44,588 bases of DNA from Cupriavidus sp. BIS7 (GTDB lineage Bacteria > Pseudomonadota > Gammaproteobacteria > Burkholderiales > Burkholderiaceae), in contig NZ_ALOU01000098.1 of the NCBI RefSeq assembly GCF_000292345.1, positions 1-44,588 of the forward strand, written 5' to 3'. The translations under genes and the position numbers were made by a program. Below the pieces are notes generated by a model. That model was not told the origin of the DNA. It did no database searches and saw only the letters and a list, made by a program, of their open reading frames with translations. Below, in pieces: positions 24,645-31,552 of this stretch. Numbering within the stretch: position 1 is the stretch's first letter; each line of letters begins with the position of its first letter.

Positions 24645-25643
24645 ATGGCAGCGGGCAGGCAAGGCAAGTCGGCGAGCAACATCCACATCGGTATAGGCGG
24701 CTGGAACTATGCGCCGTGGCGGGACAACTTCTATCCGGCAGGGCTCGCGCAGGCGCGTGAACTCGAATACGCAAGCCGGCATCTGACCGCGATCGAGATC
24801 AACAGCACGTATCACGGCACGCAGAAGCGCTCGTCGTTTGCCAATTGGCGCGATGCCACGCCAGACGGCTTTGTCTTCTCGGTCAAGGCATCGCGATTCG
24901 CCACCAACCGGCGCGTGCTGGCGGAAGCCGGTGATTCGATCAGCCGGTTCGTCGATAGCGGCATTGCGGAACTGCGTGACAAGCTTGGCCCCATCGTCTG
25001 GCAGTTCGCGCCAACCAAGCAGTTCGTCCCCGATGATTTCGAGGCCTTCCTGGGCCTGCTGCCCGATTCGGTGGAAGGCGTGAAGCTTCGTCATGTTCTG
25101 GAGGTGCGCCATGAGAGCTTCATGTGCGACGCCTACCTGAAGCTCGCGCGCAAGTTCAAGGCGGCCACCGTTTTTACCGACTCACCGAAGTTTCCATCGT
25201 TTGCCGATCTCACCTCGGATTTCGTGTATGCACGGCTGATGAATGCCGGGGAGAAGATTGCCACCGGTTACGCGCCGAAGGATCTCGATCAATGGGCGCA
25301 GCGGGCATCCGCGTGGGCCGACGGCAAGGCGCCCGATGACCTGCCGCGCGTCGAGGGCGGGCCCGGTGGAAAACTCAAGCCGAAACAGGTGTACCTGTTC
25401 TTTATCAACGGCGCCAAGGAACGAGCGCCGGCTGCAGCCGGGGCGTTGCTGAGTCGGCTTGGGTGGGCGCCATCGGAAGAGGTGCCAGTGAAGGCCAGGA
25501 CGGCGAAGGTGGTGGCTAGTGCGGCACCCAAGGCGGTGGCATCCAAGACGCCTTCCGCGAAAACGCCGACCGCCAGGAAGACGTCGGCAGGGAAGGTGTC
25601 GGCAAGGAAGGCGTCGGCAAGGAAGGTTGCGAAGGTCGCGTGA
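24645..25643 (+). CDS. DUF72 (YecE-like) protein with a Lys/Ala-rich C-terminal tail
   Basis: 332 aa from ATG at 24645, chosen over the in-frame ATG at 24639 because GGAGAG at 24633-24638 is then well spaced. The DUF72 TIM-barrel-like domain covers about residues 10-255: IHIGIGGWNYAPWRDNFYP, IEINSTYHGTQKRSSFANWRDATPDGFVFSVKASRF, LGPIVWQFAP, LEVRHESF and KQVYLFFINGAKERAPAAA. The enzymatic role of DUF72 is not established. The last 60 or so residues (for example TPTARKTSAGKVSARKASAR) are strongly basic and histone H1-like, suggesting nucleic acid binding. The next gene begins 13 bp later. Confidence 0.85.
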   Translation: MAAGRQGKSASNIHIGIGGWNYAPWRDNFYPAGLAQARELEYASRHLTAIEINSTYHGTQKRSSFANWRDATPDGFVFSVKASRFATNRRVLAEAGDSISRFVDSGIAELRDKLGPIVWQFAPTKQFVPDDFEAFLGLLPDSVEGVKLRHVLEVRHESFMCDAYLKLARKFKAATVFTDSPKFPSFADLTSDFVYARLMNAGEKIATGYAPKDLDQWAQRASAWADGKAPDDLPRVEGGPGGKLKPKQVYLFFINGAKERAPAAAGALLSRLGWAPSEEVPVKARTAKVVASAAPKAVASKTPSAKTPTARKTSAGKVSARKASARKVAKVA

Positions 25644-25656
25644 GGGTGTCCAGGCC

Positions 25657-26340
25657 ATGCGCATCAGCAAGCTTGCCCCATCGCTTTCGGTTCCGAACGG
25701 GGCGCCGTTTGCCGCGCTCCGGCTGGCCCCTGCCCTGCAGGCAACGCTGACCGAACTCGGCTTGGCCAATGTCACGCCGCTCCAGGCCGCCATGCTGCCC
25801 GGCGCGCTGGCGGGCCACGACCTGATCGTGCAGTCGCCCGCCGGAAGTGGAAGGATTCTGGCATTCACCATCGCCCTGCTCCATCGGCTAGACCCGCGCC
25901 GGTTCGACGTTCAGGCGCTGGTTCTCTGTCCGACGCGGGATCGTGCGCAGCGGGTCTCACAACGCATCAGGGACTGCGCACGTGCGGCCAGGCACGTCAA
26001 GGTTGTGACGCTGAGCCAGGGCTCGGCCATGCGTTCACAGATCGACAGCCTGATCCATGGCGCGCATATCGTTGTGGGCACGCCGGGCCGGGTTCTCGAT
26101 CACATCGAAAGTGGCAGCCTGGACCTGCGCGCCGTCGGTACACTCGTGCTCGATGAGACCGATACGATGCTCGACATGGGGTTTGCCGATGACATCGTGT
26201 ACGCCGCAAGCCGTTGTCCGAAGGACAGGCAGACACTGCTGCTCTCGTCGTCCGGCGAAAGCGACCTGCCGCCCGGGATTGCGCGGCTTGCCAGGCATTG
26301 GCTCAGGAAGCCGCAGCGCATCTTCCACTTTCCCGCATAG
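25657..26340 (+). CDS. Degenerate DEAD-box helicase N-terminal half (probable pseudo-enzyme)
   Basis: 227 aa, only RecA-like domain 1 of a DEAD-box protein. Recognisable are the Q motif (GLANVTPLQAAMLPGALAG, Gln43), motif Ia-like CPTRDRAQ and motif Ib TPGRVLD. Catalytic motifs are altered. Walker A reads SPAGSGRI, with the essential Lys and Thr replaced by Arg66 and Ile67. DEAD is DETD (166-169), and SAT is SSS (197-199). The C-terminal helicase domain is absent, and the frame ends cleanly at a TAG. It starts 13 bp after the DUF72 gene, so the two may be cotranscribed. It could be a decayed gene or a non-catalytic RNA-binding relative; ATPase activity is unlikely. Confidence 0.8.
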   Translation: MRISKLAPSLSVPNGAPFAALRLAPALQATLTELGLANVTPLQAAMLPGALAGHDLIVQSPAGSGRILAFTIALLHRLDPRRFDVQALVLCPTRDRAQRVSQRIRDCARAARHVKVVTLSQGSAMRSQIDSLIHGAHIVVGTPGRVLDHIESGSLDLRAVGTLVLDETDTMLDMGFADDIVYAASRCPKDRQTLLLSSSGESDLPPGIARLARHWLRKPQRIFHFPA

Positions 26341-26529
26341 CGCGTCGCATTCGTGCTGCATCGCGGCGACAACCAAATTTCTTACGAAGATTCGTGAAAG
26401 TCACCCTGTGAGCGTCGTCATTACTTTGCTAATCTGAATGAACGCTGCCGGAGCACATTGCGTATTGCTCCTGAAGCGGCCCGTCGTGGGCATTGAATGT
26501 TTCCAAAACGGCAACAAGGAGTCGGTGTC
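26341..26529. promoter_or_regulatory. Upstream region of the CBS gene
   Basis: This region holds the 10-mer TCATTACTTT (26418-26427), also found upstream of the ODP gene at 29566-29575, and an imperfect inverted repeat ACGAA-GA-TTCGT (26384-26395). A good ribosome binding site, AAGGAG (26516-26521), sits 8 nt from the ATG at 26530. Confidence 0.35.
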
Positions 26530-26970
26530 ATGAAAACCGCGCGGCAGGTTCTGGAAAACAAGGCAAGTCATGCGATCTACAGCATCCCGCCCACGGCGAC
26601 GGTTTATGCCGCGCTGCAACTGATGGCGGAGAAAGGCATAGGTGCGCTGTTGGTGATGGAGCACCAGAAGATCGTCGGCATCATCAGTGAACGGGATTAC
26701 GCACGCAAAGTGATCCTGATGCAACGTACGTCGCGTGAAACCCTGGTGCGCGAAATCATGACCAGCGCGGTGATCTATGTGCGCGCAGACCAGAGCACCG
26801 ACGAATGCATGGCCCTGATGACACGGCACCGCCTGCGTCACCTGCCGGTCATGAACGGCGATGACCTGATCGGCATGCTGTCGATCGGCGACCTCGTGAA
26901 CGACATCATCAGCGAGCAGCGCTTTACGATCGAGCAACTGGAGCATTACATCCACGGCGGCTCGCGCTGA
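26530..26970 (+). CDS. Tandem CBS-domain protein
   Basis: 146 aa from ATG at 26530, fixed by AAGGAG 8 nt upstream; the in-frame ATG at 26497 is poorly placed. Two CBS motifs make a Bateman module: TVYAALQLMAEKGIGALLVMEHQKIVGIISERDYARKVIL (about 22-61) and TDECMALMTRHRLRHLPVMNGDDLIGMLSIGDLVNDII (about 94-131). Stand-alone CBS pairs usually bind adenine nucleotides or NAD and sense energy or stress. Related proteins are often induced by low oxygen or stress; here that is inferred only from a 10-bp promoter element shared with the nearby ODP gene. Confidence 0.92.
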   Translation: MKTARQVLENKASHAIYSIPPTATVYAALQLMAEKGIGALLVMEHQKIVGIISERDYARKVILMQRTSRETLVREIMTSAVIYVRADQSTDECMALMTRHRLRHLPVMNGDDLIGMLSIGDLVNDIISEQRFTIEQLEHYIHGGSR

Positions 26971-27116
26971 GCGCGCTTTCGTCTCGATCACACCGCTAGT
27001 TTCGGCAATCTTGAGGCGATCTCCGGGCAACATCGATGTGATGTTCCCGCGAGACGCCCGTCTGCCTTCGCGCGCCTGAAAACCCGGCATTCGCGCCAGC
27101 GCCAAATGCTGAGCAT

Positions 27117-27130
27117 GCATATAATTATGC
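27117..27130. promoter_or_regulatory. Candidate -10/inverted repeat upstream of DHA2 efflux gene
   Basis: GCATA-TAAT-TATGC is an inverted repeat that contains an exact TATAAT (27120-27125), about 60 bp upstream of the transporter ATG. A repressor bound here would cover the -10. No clear -35 is present. Confidence 0.35.
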
Positions 27131-27183
27131 GGTTACTGAATTAGGCCGCGCCCCCAACATGCGGCCGTACCACCCTGCCCCGC

Positions 27184-28761
27184 ATGTCGTCCCCCGCTCC
27201 TGCCAGCCAATCTGCCGTCGAGGCCATTGCCTCCATTTCCCCCGCACCAGTCCACGACCATGCCGCGATCATGCGCGTGATCGGCGGCATCGTGCTCTGC
27301 ATCCTGCTGGCCGCGCTCGACCAGACCGTGGTGATCCCGGCCGTTACGGCGATTGCGAACGACCTCAACGGGTTCGGGCACCTGTCATGGATCGTGACCG
27401 CGTACCTGATCGTGTCGACGGTGACCACGCCGCTGTACGGCAAGTTGTCCGACAGTTTTGGGCGACGGCGCCTGCTGATGGTGGCGATCTCGCTGTTCAT
27501 CGTCGCCTCGGTGGCATGCGCGCTTGCGCAATCGCTGCCGCAGCTGATCCTGTTCCGGGCGCTGCAGGGCGTTGGCGGTGGCGGGCTGCTGTCGCTGGCG
27601 CAGGCCGCCATTGCCGATGTGGTGGCGCCACGCGAGCGTGGCCGCTACCAGGGGTACCTGGCGACGGTCTGGGCCGTTTCGTCGATTGCCGGGCCGCTGG
27701 TCGGCGGCTGGGTGTCTGATCACCTGTCGTGGCGCTGGCTGTTCTGGATCAATCTGCCGCTCGGGTTGCTGGCGATGACGATGTGCTATCGCGGACTTGC
27801 CCACCTCAAGCCGCGCGGCGGCAAGCCCCAGGTCGACTGGCTGGGCGCCCTGCTGCTCGCCGTGGCCATCGTCGCGTTCCTGCTGGCGATGAGCTGGGGT
27901 GGCGAGGCATTCGACTGGATCTCGCCGGAGATGGCCGGGCTGCTGATGCTCACGCTGGTGGCCTTGGCGCTGCTGGCATGGCAGGAGCGCCGGGCCGCCG
28001 ATCCAATGCTGCCGCCGCGCCTGTTCCGCAATCGTGCCTATGTCATGGGTGTGGGCGCGTCCGCGCTGGCCGCACTCAATATCTTCCTGTGCATCTTCGC
28101 CCTGCCGCTGCATTTCCAGCTTGTGCGCGATGCCGATGCATCGATGTCGGGCCTGCTCGTGGTGCCGTTCCTGCTGTCGTCGGTGGGCGGCAACTTCCTG
28201 GTGGCCTGGCTTGCGCCGCGCCTGGGCCGCATGCGCATCATCCTGACCGGCGGTTTCATTGCGGCGGCGATCGGCCTGATCTCGCTGGCGGCGGTGACCT
28301 CGGCAGTACCCACGGTGTTTGTCCTGATTGCGATGACGATCGGCGGCATGGGTCTGGGCGTGGGGATGGTCGGCACGCTGATCAGCGTGCAGAACGCGCT
28401 CGAGCGTCGTGACATGGGCGCCGGCACCGGCGCGCTGCTCGTGCTGCGCTCGCTGGGCAGTTCGATCGGCGGCGCGCTGGCCGGCACGCTCCTGGCGATG
28501 GAGTTTCGCGATGCGCTGGCCAGGGCCGGTGTTTCGCAGACGCTGGACCTCGGCGCGCTGCGCCATGGCAGCGATGCGCTGGCGCATCTGTCGCCAGCCG
28601 TGCGTCAGCTTCTGGCCGGCGGCGTGGAATCCGGCTTTCATCTGATCTTTGCCGCCGGTGCGCTGGCCGCGATTGCGGCACTGGTCATCGTCCGCCGCAT
28701 GCCGGATCTGGAACTGCGCAGCAGCGTGACCGAGCACGCGTCCAAGATCCACATGGAATAA
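27184..28761 (+). CDS. MFS efflux transporter, DHA2 (EmrB/QacA) family
   Basis: 525 aa, the size of 14-helix DHA2 drug:proton antiporters. Family motifs are visible: LLAALDQTVVIPAVTAIANDL (motif D1 in helix 1), LYGKLSDSFGRRRLLM (motif A) and LQGVGGGGLLSLAQAAIADVVAPRERGRYQG followed by VSSIAGPLVGGWVSDHLSWRWLFWINLPLG (motif C). Roughly fourteen hydrophobic segments follow one another, with a short polar C-terminus. Substrates are likely lipophilic or toxic compounds. No membrane-fusion partner gene is adjacent, and no dedicated regulator gene is next to it. Confidence 0.92.
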   Translation: MSSPAPASQSAVEAIASISPAPVHDHAAIMRVIGGIVLCILLAALDQTVVIPAVTAIANDLNGFGHLSWIVTAYLIVSTVTTPLYGKLSDSFGRRRLLMVAISLFIVASVACALAQSLPQLILFRALQGVGGGGLLSLAQAAIADVVAPRERGRYQGYLATVWAVSSIAGPLVGGWVSDHLSWRWLFWINLPLGLLAMTMCYRGLAHLKPRGGKPQVDWLGALLLAVAIVAFLLAMSWGGEAFDWISPEMAGLLMLTLVALALLAWQERRAADPMLPPRLFRNRAYVMGVGASALAALNIFLCIFALPLHFQLVRDADASMSGLLVVPFLLSSVGGNFLVAWLAPRLGRMRIILTGGFIAAAIGLISLAAVTSAVPTVFVLIAMTIGGMGLGVGMVGTLISVQNALERRDMGAGTGALLVLRSLGSSIGGALAGTLLAMEFRDALARAGVSQTLDLGALRHGSDALAHLSPAVRQLLAGGVESGFHLIFAAGALAAIAALVIVRRMPDLELRSSVTEHASKIHME

Positions 28762-28855
28762 GCGCAGGGCGGGCGTGGCCGCCGCATGACGGCATGACGC
28801 AAGACAGCCGAAAGCGTAGACTTGCCAGCACCGCAAGCCACCGGAGCGCCGATTC

Positions 28856-29482
28856 ATGTCTCGTCCACGTACCCTGGAACCTGTTCAACGGATCGCGCTG
28901 ACTGGCGCGTTGGCGCTGGCCGCCGCGGCAGTCATGCTGCCGCCGCCGGCCCGTGGCGCCGAAAAGCCCGCCACGGTGGGCGCGTCGCAATCGGCTGGCA
29001 ATTGCCCGGCATCCCTGAACTTCCGCTTCCCGCGGCTCCAGGACGAGTCGCCCCAGAACCTGTGCCAGTACGCGGGCAAGGTGGTGCTGGTGGTCAATAC
29101 AGCCAGCTACTGCGGCTTCACGCCCCAGTACGAAGGGCTGGAGGCGCTCTACGCGAAGTACCGTGACCGTGGGCTCGTGGTGCTTGGCTTCCCGTCGAAC
29201 GACTTCTCGCAGGAACCGGGCTCGGCCAAGGAAATCTCGGACTTTTGCTACAACACCTACGGGGTCAAGTTCCCGATGCTGGGCAAGAGCCATGTGCGCG
29301 GCAGCGATGCCAACCCGATGTACGCACTGCTGGCCCAGCAGACCGGCACCACGCCGAAGTGGAACTTCTACAAGTACCTGATCGACCGCAAGGGCCAGGT
29401 GGTCGGCAGTTACAACAGCATGGTCAAGCCTGACGACAAGCAGTTCGTCGCCCGGATCGAGGAATTGCTGAACACGCGATAA
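28856..29482 (+). CDS. Glutathione peroxidase family protein, probably exported
   Basis: 208 aa. Residues 1-40 look like a signal sequence (RIALTGALALAAAAVMLPPPARGAE), so the enzyme is probably periplasmic. The peroxidatic Cys86 lies in VVNTASYCGFTPQYEGLEALY. The usual FPCNQF motif reads FPSNDFSQEPGS, so the conserved Gln of the catalytic tetrad is replaced by Asp. The Trp motif PKWNFYKYLIDRKGQVV is intact. Bacterial Cys-type homologues generally act as thioredoxin-dependent peroxidases rather than with glutathione. GGAG lies 9 nt upstream of the ATG. Confidence 0.9.
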   Translation: MSRPRTLEPVQRIALTGALALAAAAVMLPPPARGAEKPATVGASQSAGNCPASLNFRFPRLQDESPQNLCQYAGKVVLVVNTASYCGFTPQYEGLEALYAKYRDRGLVVLGFPSNDFSQEPGSAKEISDFCYNTYGVKFPMLGKSHVRGSDANPMYALLAQQTGTTPKWNFYKYLIDRKGQVVGSYNSMVKPDDKQFVARIEELLNTR

Positions 29483-29533
29483 CTCGCTGACCACGGCCCG
29501 GCGCGCCTTCCCGTCCGCTGTTTCCACGCATCG

Positions 29534-29547
29534 TTGATTTTCGTCAA
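29534..29547. promoter_or_regulatory. FNR/Anr-type box upstream of the ODP gene
   Basis: TTGAT-TTTC-GTCAA matches the consensus TTGATNNNNATCAA with one mismatch. Its centre (29540.5) lies about 30 bp upstream of an ATTACT-like -10 (29568-29573), the geometry of a class II FNR promoter. The gene's ATG is at 29623. Confidence 0.6.
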
Positions 29548-29622
29548 GAAAGAAACGCCCGCGCATCATTACTTTCGCCCCTTGGCCAATCAACACAAAC
29601 AACAGGCGGCGAGAGAGGGATC

Positions 29623-30405
29623 ATGGGTAACGTCTTGTACGAAGCGGATGGGCATGTCTGCCTGTCGTTCACGGATCTGGTAGAGGAAGAGCACGGCGAG
29701 GTTGTGCAGAGCAACCAGTTCCTGGTGGTGGACAACGGCCATGCGGCGCTGATCGACCCCGGTGGGCAGATGACCTATAGCGAGCTGTATCTGACGATCA
29801 GCCGCTACTTTCCGCCCAAGCAGCTTGACTACGTCCTGGCATCGCACGCCGATCCGGATATCGTGGCCTCGGTGGGGCGCTGGCTGACCTCGTCAAATAG
29901 CCGCGTGCTGATTTCACAGGTCTGGGCGCGCTTTCTGCCGCATTTCTGCCAGGCGGGCAAGACGGCAGGGCGCATTCTGACAATCCCGGACGCCGGCATG
30001 GTGGTGCCGCTCGGGCGCAGCCAGCTCGTCGCGGTTCCCGCGCACTTCCTTCACTCCGAAGGCAATTTCCAGTTCTACGATCCGGTCAGCAAGATCCTGT
30101 TTTCGGGCGATCTGGGGGCGTCCATGACGTCCGCCACCGAGGCGGGCGACGTGGTGACCGATTTCGATGCCCATGTGACGCGCATGCTGCCATTCCATCG
30201 CCGCTACATGAGCGGCAACAGGGCGTGCAGGCTGTGGGCGGCAATGGCGCGGACGCTCGACATCGAATGGATCGTGCCCCAGCACGGGCCGTCGTTTCGC
30301 GGCCGCGAAATGGTGGGGCGCTTCATCGGGTGGGTGGAGCAACTGCAATGCGGGCTGGACCTGCTCGATTCCTCGCATTACCGGGTACCGTCCTACCGGA
30401 TCTGA
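29623..30405 (+). CDS. MBL-fold oxygen-binding di-iron (ODP-type) protein
   Basis: 260 aa, a metallo-beta-lactamase-fold protein related to the N-terminal domain of flavodiiron proteins but without a flavodoxin domain. Ligand motifs are SHADPDIVAS (His75, Asp77, Asp79) in place of HxHxDH, HFLHSEGNFQFYDP, KILFSGDLGAS and IVPQHGPSF. This variant pattern fits ODP proteins, which bind O2 at a di-iron centre and act as sensors rather than hydrolases. GAGAGAGG precedes the ATG. An FNR-like box upstream suggests induction at low oxygen, consistent with an O2- or NO-related role. No chemotaxis or signalling gene adjoins it. Confidence 0.85.
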   Translation: MGNVLYEADGHVCLSFTDLVEEEHGEVVQSNQFLVVDNGHAALIDPGGQMTYSELYLTISRYFPPKQLDYVLASHADPDIVASVGRWLTSSNSRVLISQVWARFLPHFCQAGKTAGRILTIPDAGMVVPLGRSQLVAVPAHFLHSEGNFQFYDPVSKILFSGDLGASMTSATEAGDVVTDFDAHVTRMLPFHRRYMSGNRACRLWAAMARTLDIEWIVPQHGPSFRGREMVGRFIGWVEQLQCGLDLLDSSHYRVPSYRI

Positions 30406-30472
30406 TTCTGGACCTGAGCCGGCGCGCTTGCGCTATGCTCGCGGGCTGGTGTTACCCGAGGAGACAAGACCC

Positions 30473-31339
30473 ATGAAACTCGTCCGCATTGGAGAGCCCG
30501 GCGCCGAGCGCCCGGGCATGCTGGACCGCGATGGCCGCGTGCGCGACCTGTCCGGCGTGATCGGCAATATCGGCCCGCAGGAACTGGCGCCCGGCGTGCT
30601 GGCCCGGCTGGCATTGATAGACCCCGAGACGCTGCCGGTGGTAGAGGCCGGACGCTTCGGTGTGCCCTGGAGCGGCGTTGGCAAGATCATCGCCATCGGC
30701 CTGAACTACGCCGACCACGCGGCCGAGGCTGGCATGCCGCTGCCGACCGAGCCTATCGTGTTCCTGAAGGCCAACACGTCGCTGAACGGCCCGAACGACA
30801 ATGTGATGCTGCCGCTCGATTCGCATAAGTCGGACTGGGAAGTCGAACTGGGTGTGGTGATCGGTACCACGGCCCGCAATGTGTGGAAGGAGCAGGCGCT
30901 CGACTATGTGGCGGGCTACTGCGTGGTCAACGATGTCTCCGAGCGCGAGTTCCAGCTCGAGCGCGGCGGTACGTGGGACAAGGGCAAGGGCTGCGACACG
31001 TTCTGCCCGGCCGGCCCGTGGCTGGTTACGCGCGACGAGGTGCCCGACCCGCAGAACCTGGGGTTGTGGCTCGACGTCAATGGCGAGCGCATGCAGAAGG
31101 GCAGCACCGCAACGATGGTTTTCGATGTGGCGACGATCGTCAGCTACGTCAGCCGCTTCATGACGCTGGAACCGGGCGACCTGATTGCCACCGGCACGCC
31201 GCCGGGCGTCGGCATGGGCTTCAAGCCGCCGCGCTATCTGAGCGCTGGCGATGTGATGCGCCTGGGTGTCGAAGGTCTTGGCGAACAGAGCCAGAACGTG
31301 GTGGCTTACGTCGGGCACGGCGGCGCACTGCGGATCTAG
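30473..31339 (+). CDS. Fumarylacetoacetate hydrolase (FAH) family protein
   Basis: 288 aa from ATG at 30473, preceded by GAGGAG. The FAH domain (about 75-285) shows IIAIGLNYADHAAEAGMPLPTEPIVFLK, the metal-binding WEVELGVVIG (two Glu) and VVNDVSEREFQLERGGTWDKGKGCDTF (Asp). These are followed by FDVATIVSYVSRFMTLEPGDLIATGTPPGVGMG. The sequence resembles the subgroup annotated as ureidoglycolate lyase or 2,4-diketo-3-deoxy-L-fuconate hydrolase-like enzymes that cleave 2-oxo compounds. No sugar-acid pathway genes adjoin, so the substrate is uncertain. Confidence 0.9.
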   Translation: MKLVRIGEPGAERPGMLDRDGRVRDLSGVIGNIGPQELAPGVLARLALIDPETLPVVEAGRFGVPWSGVGKIIAIGLNYADHAAEAGMPLPTEPIVFLKANTSLNGPNDNVMLPLDSHKSDWEVELGVVIGTTARNVWKEQALDYVAGYCVVNDVSEREFQLERGGTWDKGKGCDTFCPAGPWLVTRDEVPDPQNLGLWLDVNGERMQKGSTATMVFDVATIVSYVSRFMTLEPGDLIATGTPPGVGMGFKPPRYLSAGDVMRLGVEGLGEQSQNVVAYVGHGGALRI

Positions 31340-31401
31340 GGCAGGGCAGTCGGGGGTGCCCGCGGCGACGTGCCGTGGGTTCCCCGCTGAAACGTCTTCA
31401 T

Positions 31402-31431
31402 ACAAAGCGTCGCGATTGCACACAAAGCGTC
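31402..31431. repeat. Direct repeat ACAAAGCGTC with 20-bp spacing
   Basis: Two exact 10-bp copies at 31402-31411 and 31422-31431 are spaced start to start by 20 bp, about two helical turns. They lie 120-150 bp upstream of the M20D amidohydrolase gene, as expected for tandem activator half-sites. Confidence 0.5.
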
Positions 31432-31552
31432 CGTTAAGGGCAACAGTTTTGTCGCAATTCAGGGTGCTTTCGCACGAAATCGGCATTCCCACTTTCATCT
31501 GCATCCCAGGGTGGAATACTGTTCATACATGTCTGCCAGTTAGAGCACTGCC

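Noticed and set aside
27385..28857. 490-aa minus-strand frame opposite the DHA2 transporter
   Set aside because: Antisense to a convincing 14-helix transporter; Gln/Arg-rich low-complexity translation is the complement of membrane-helix codons.
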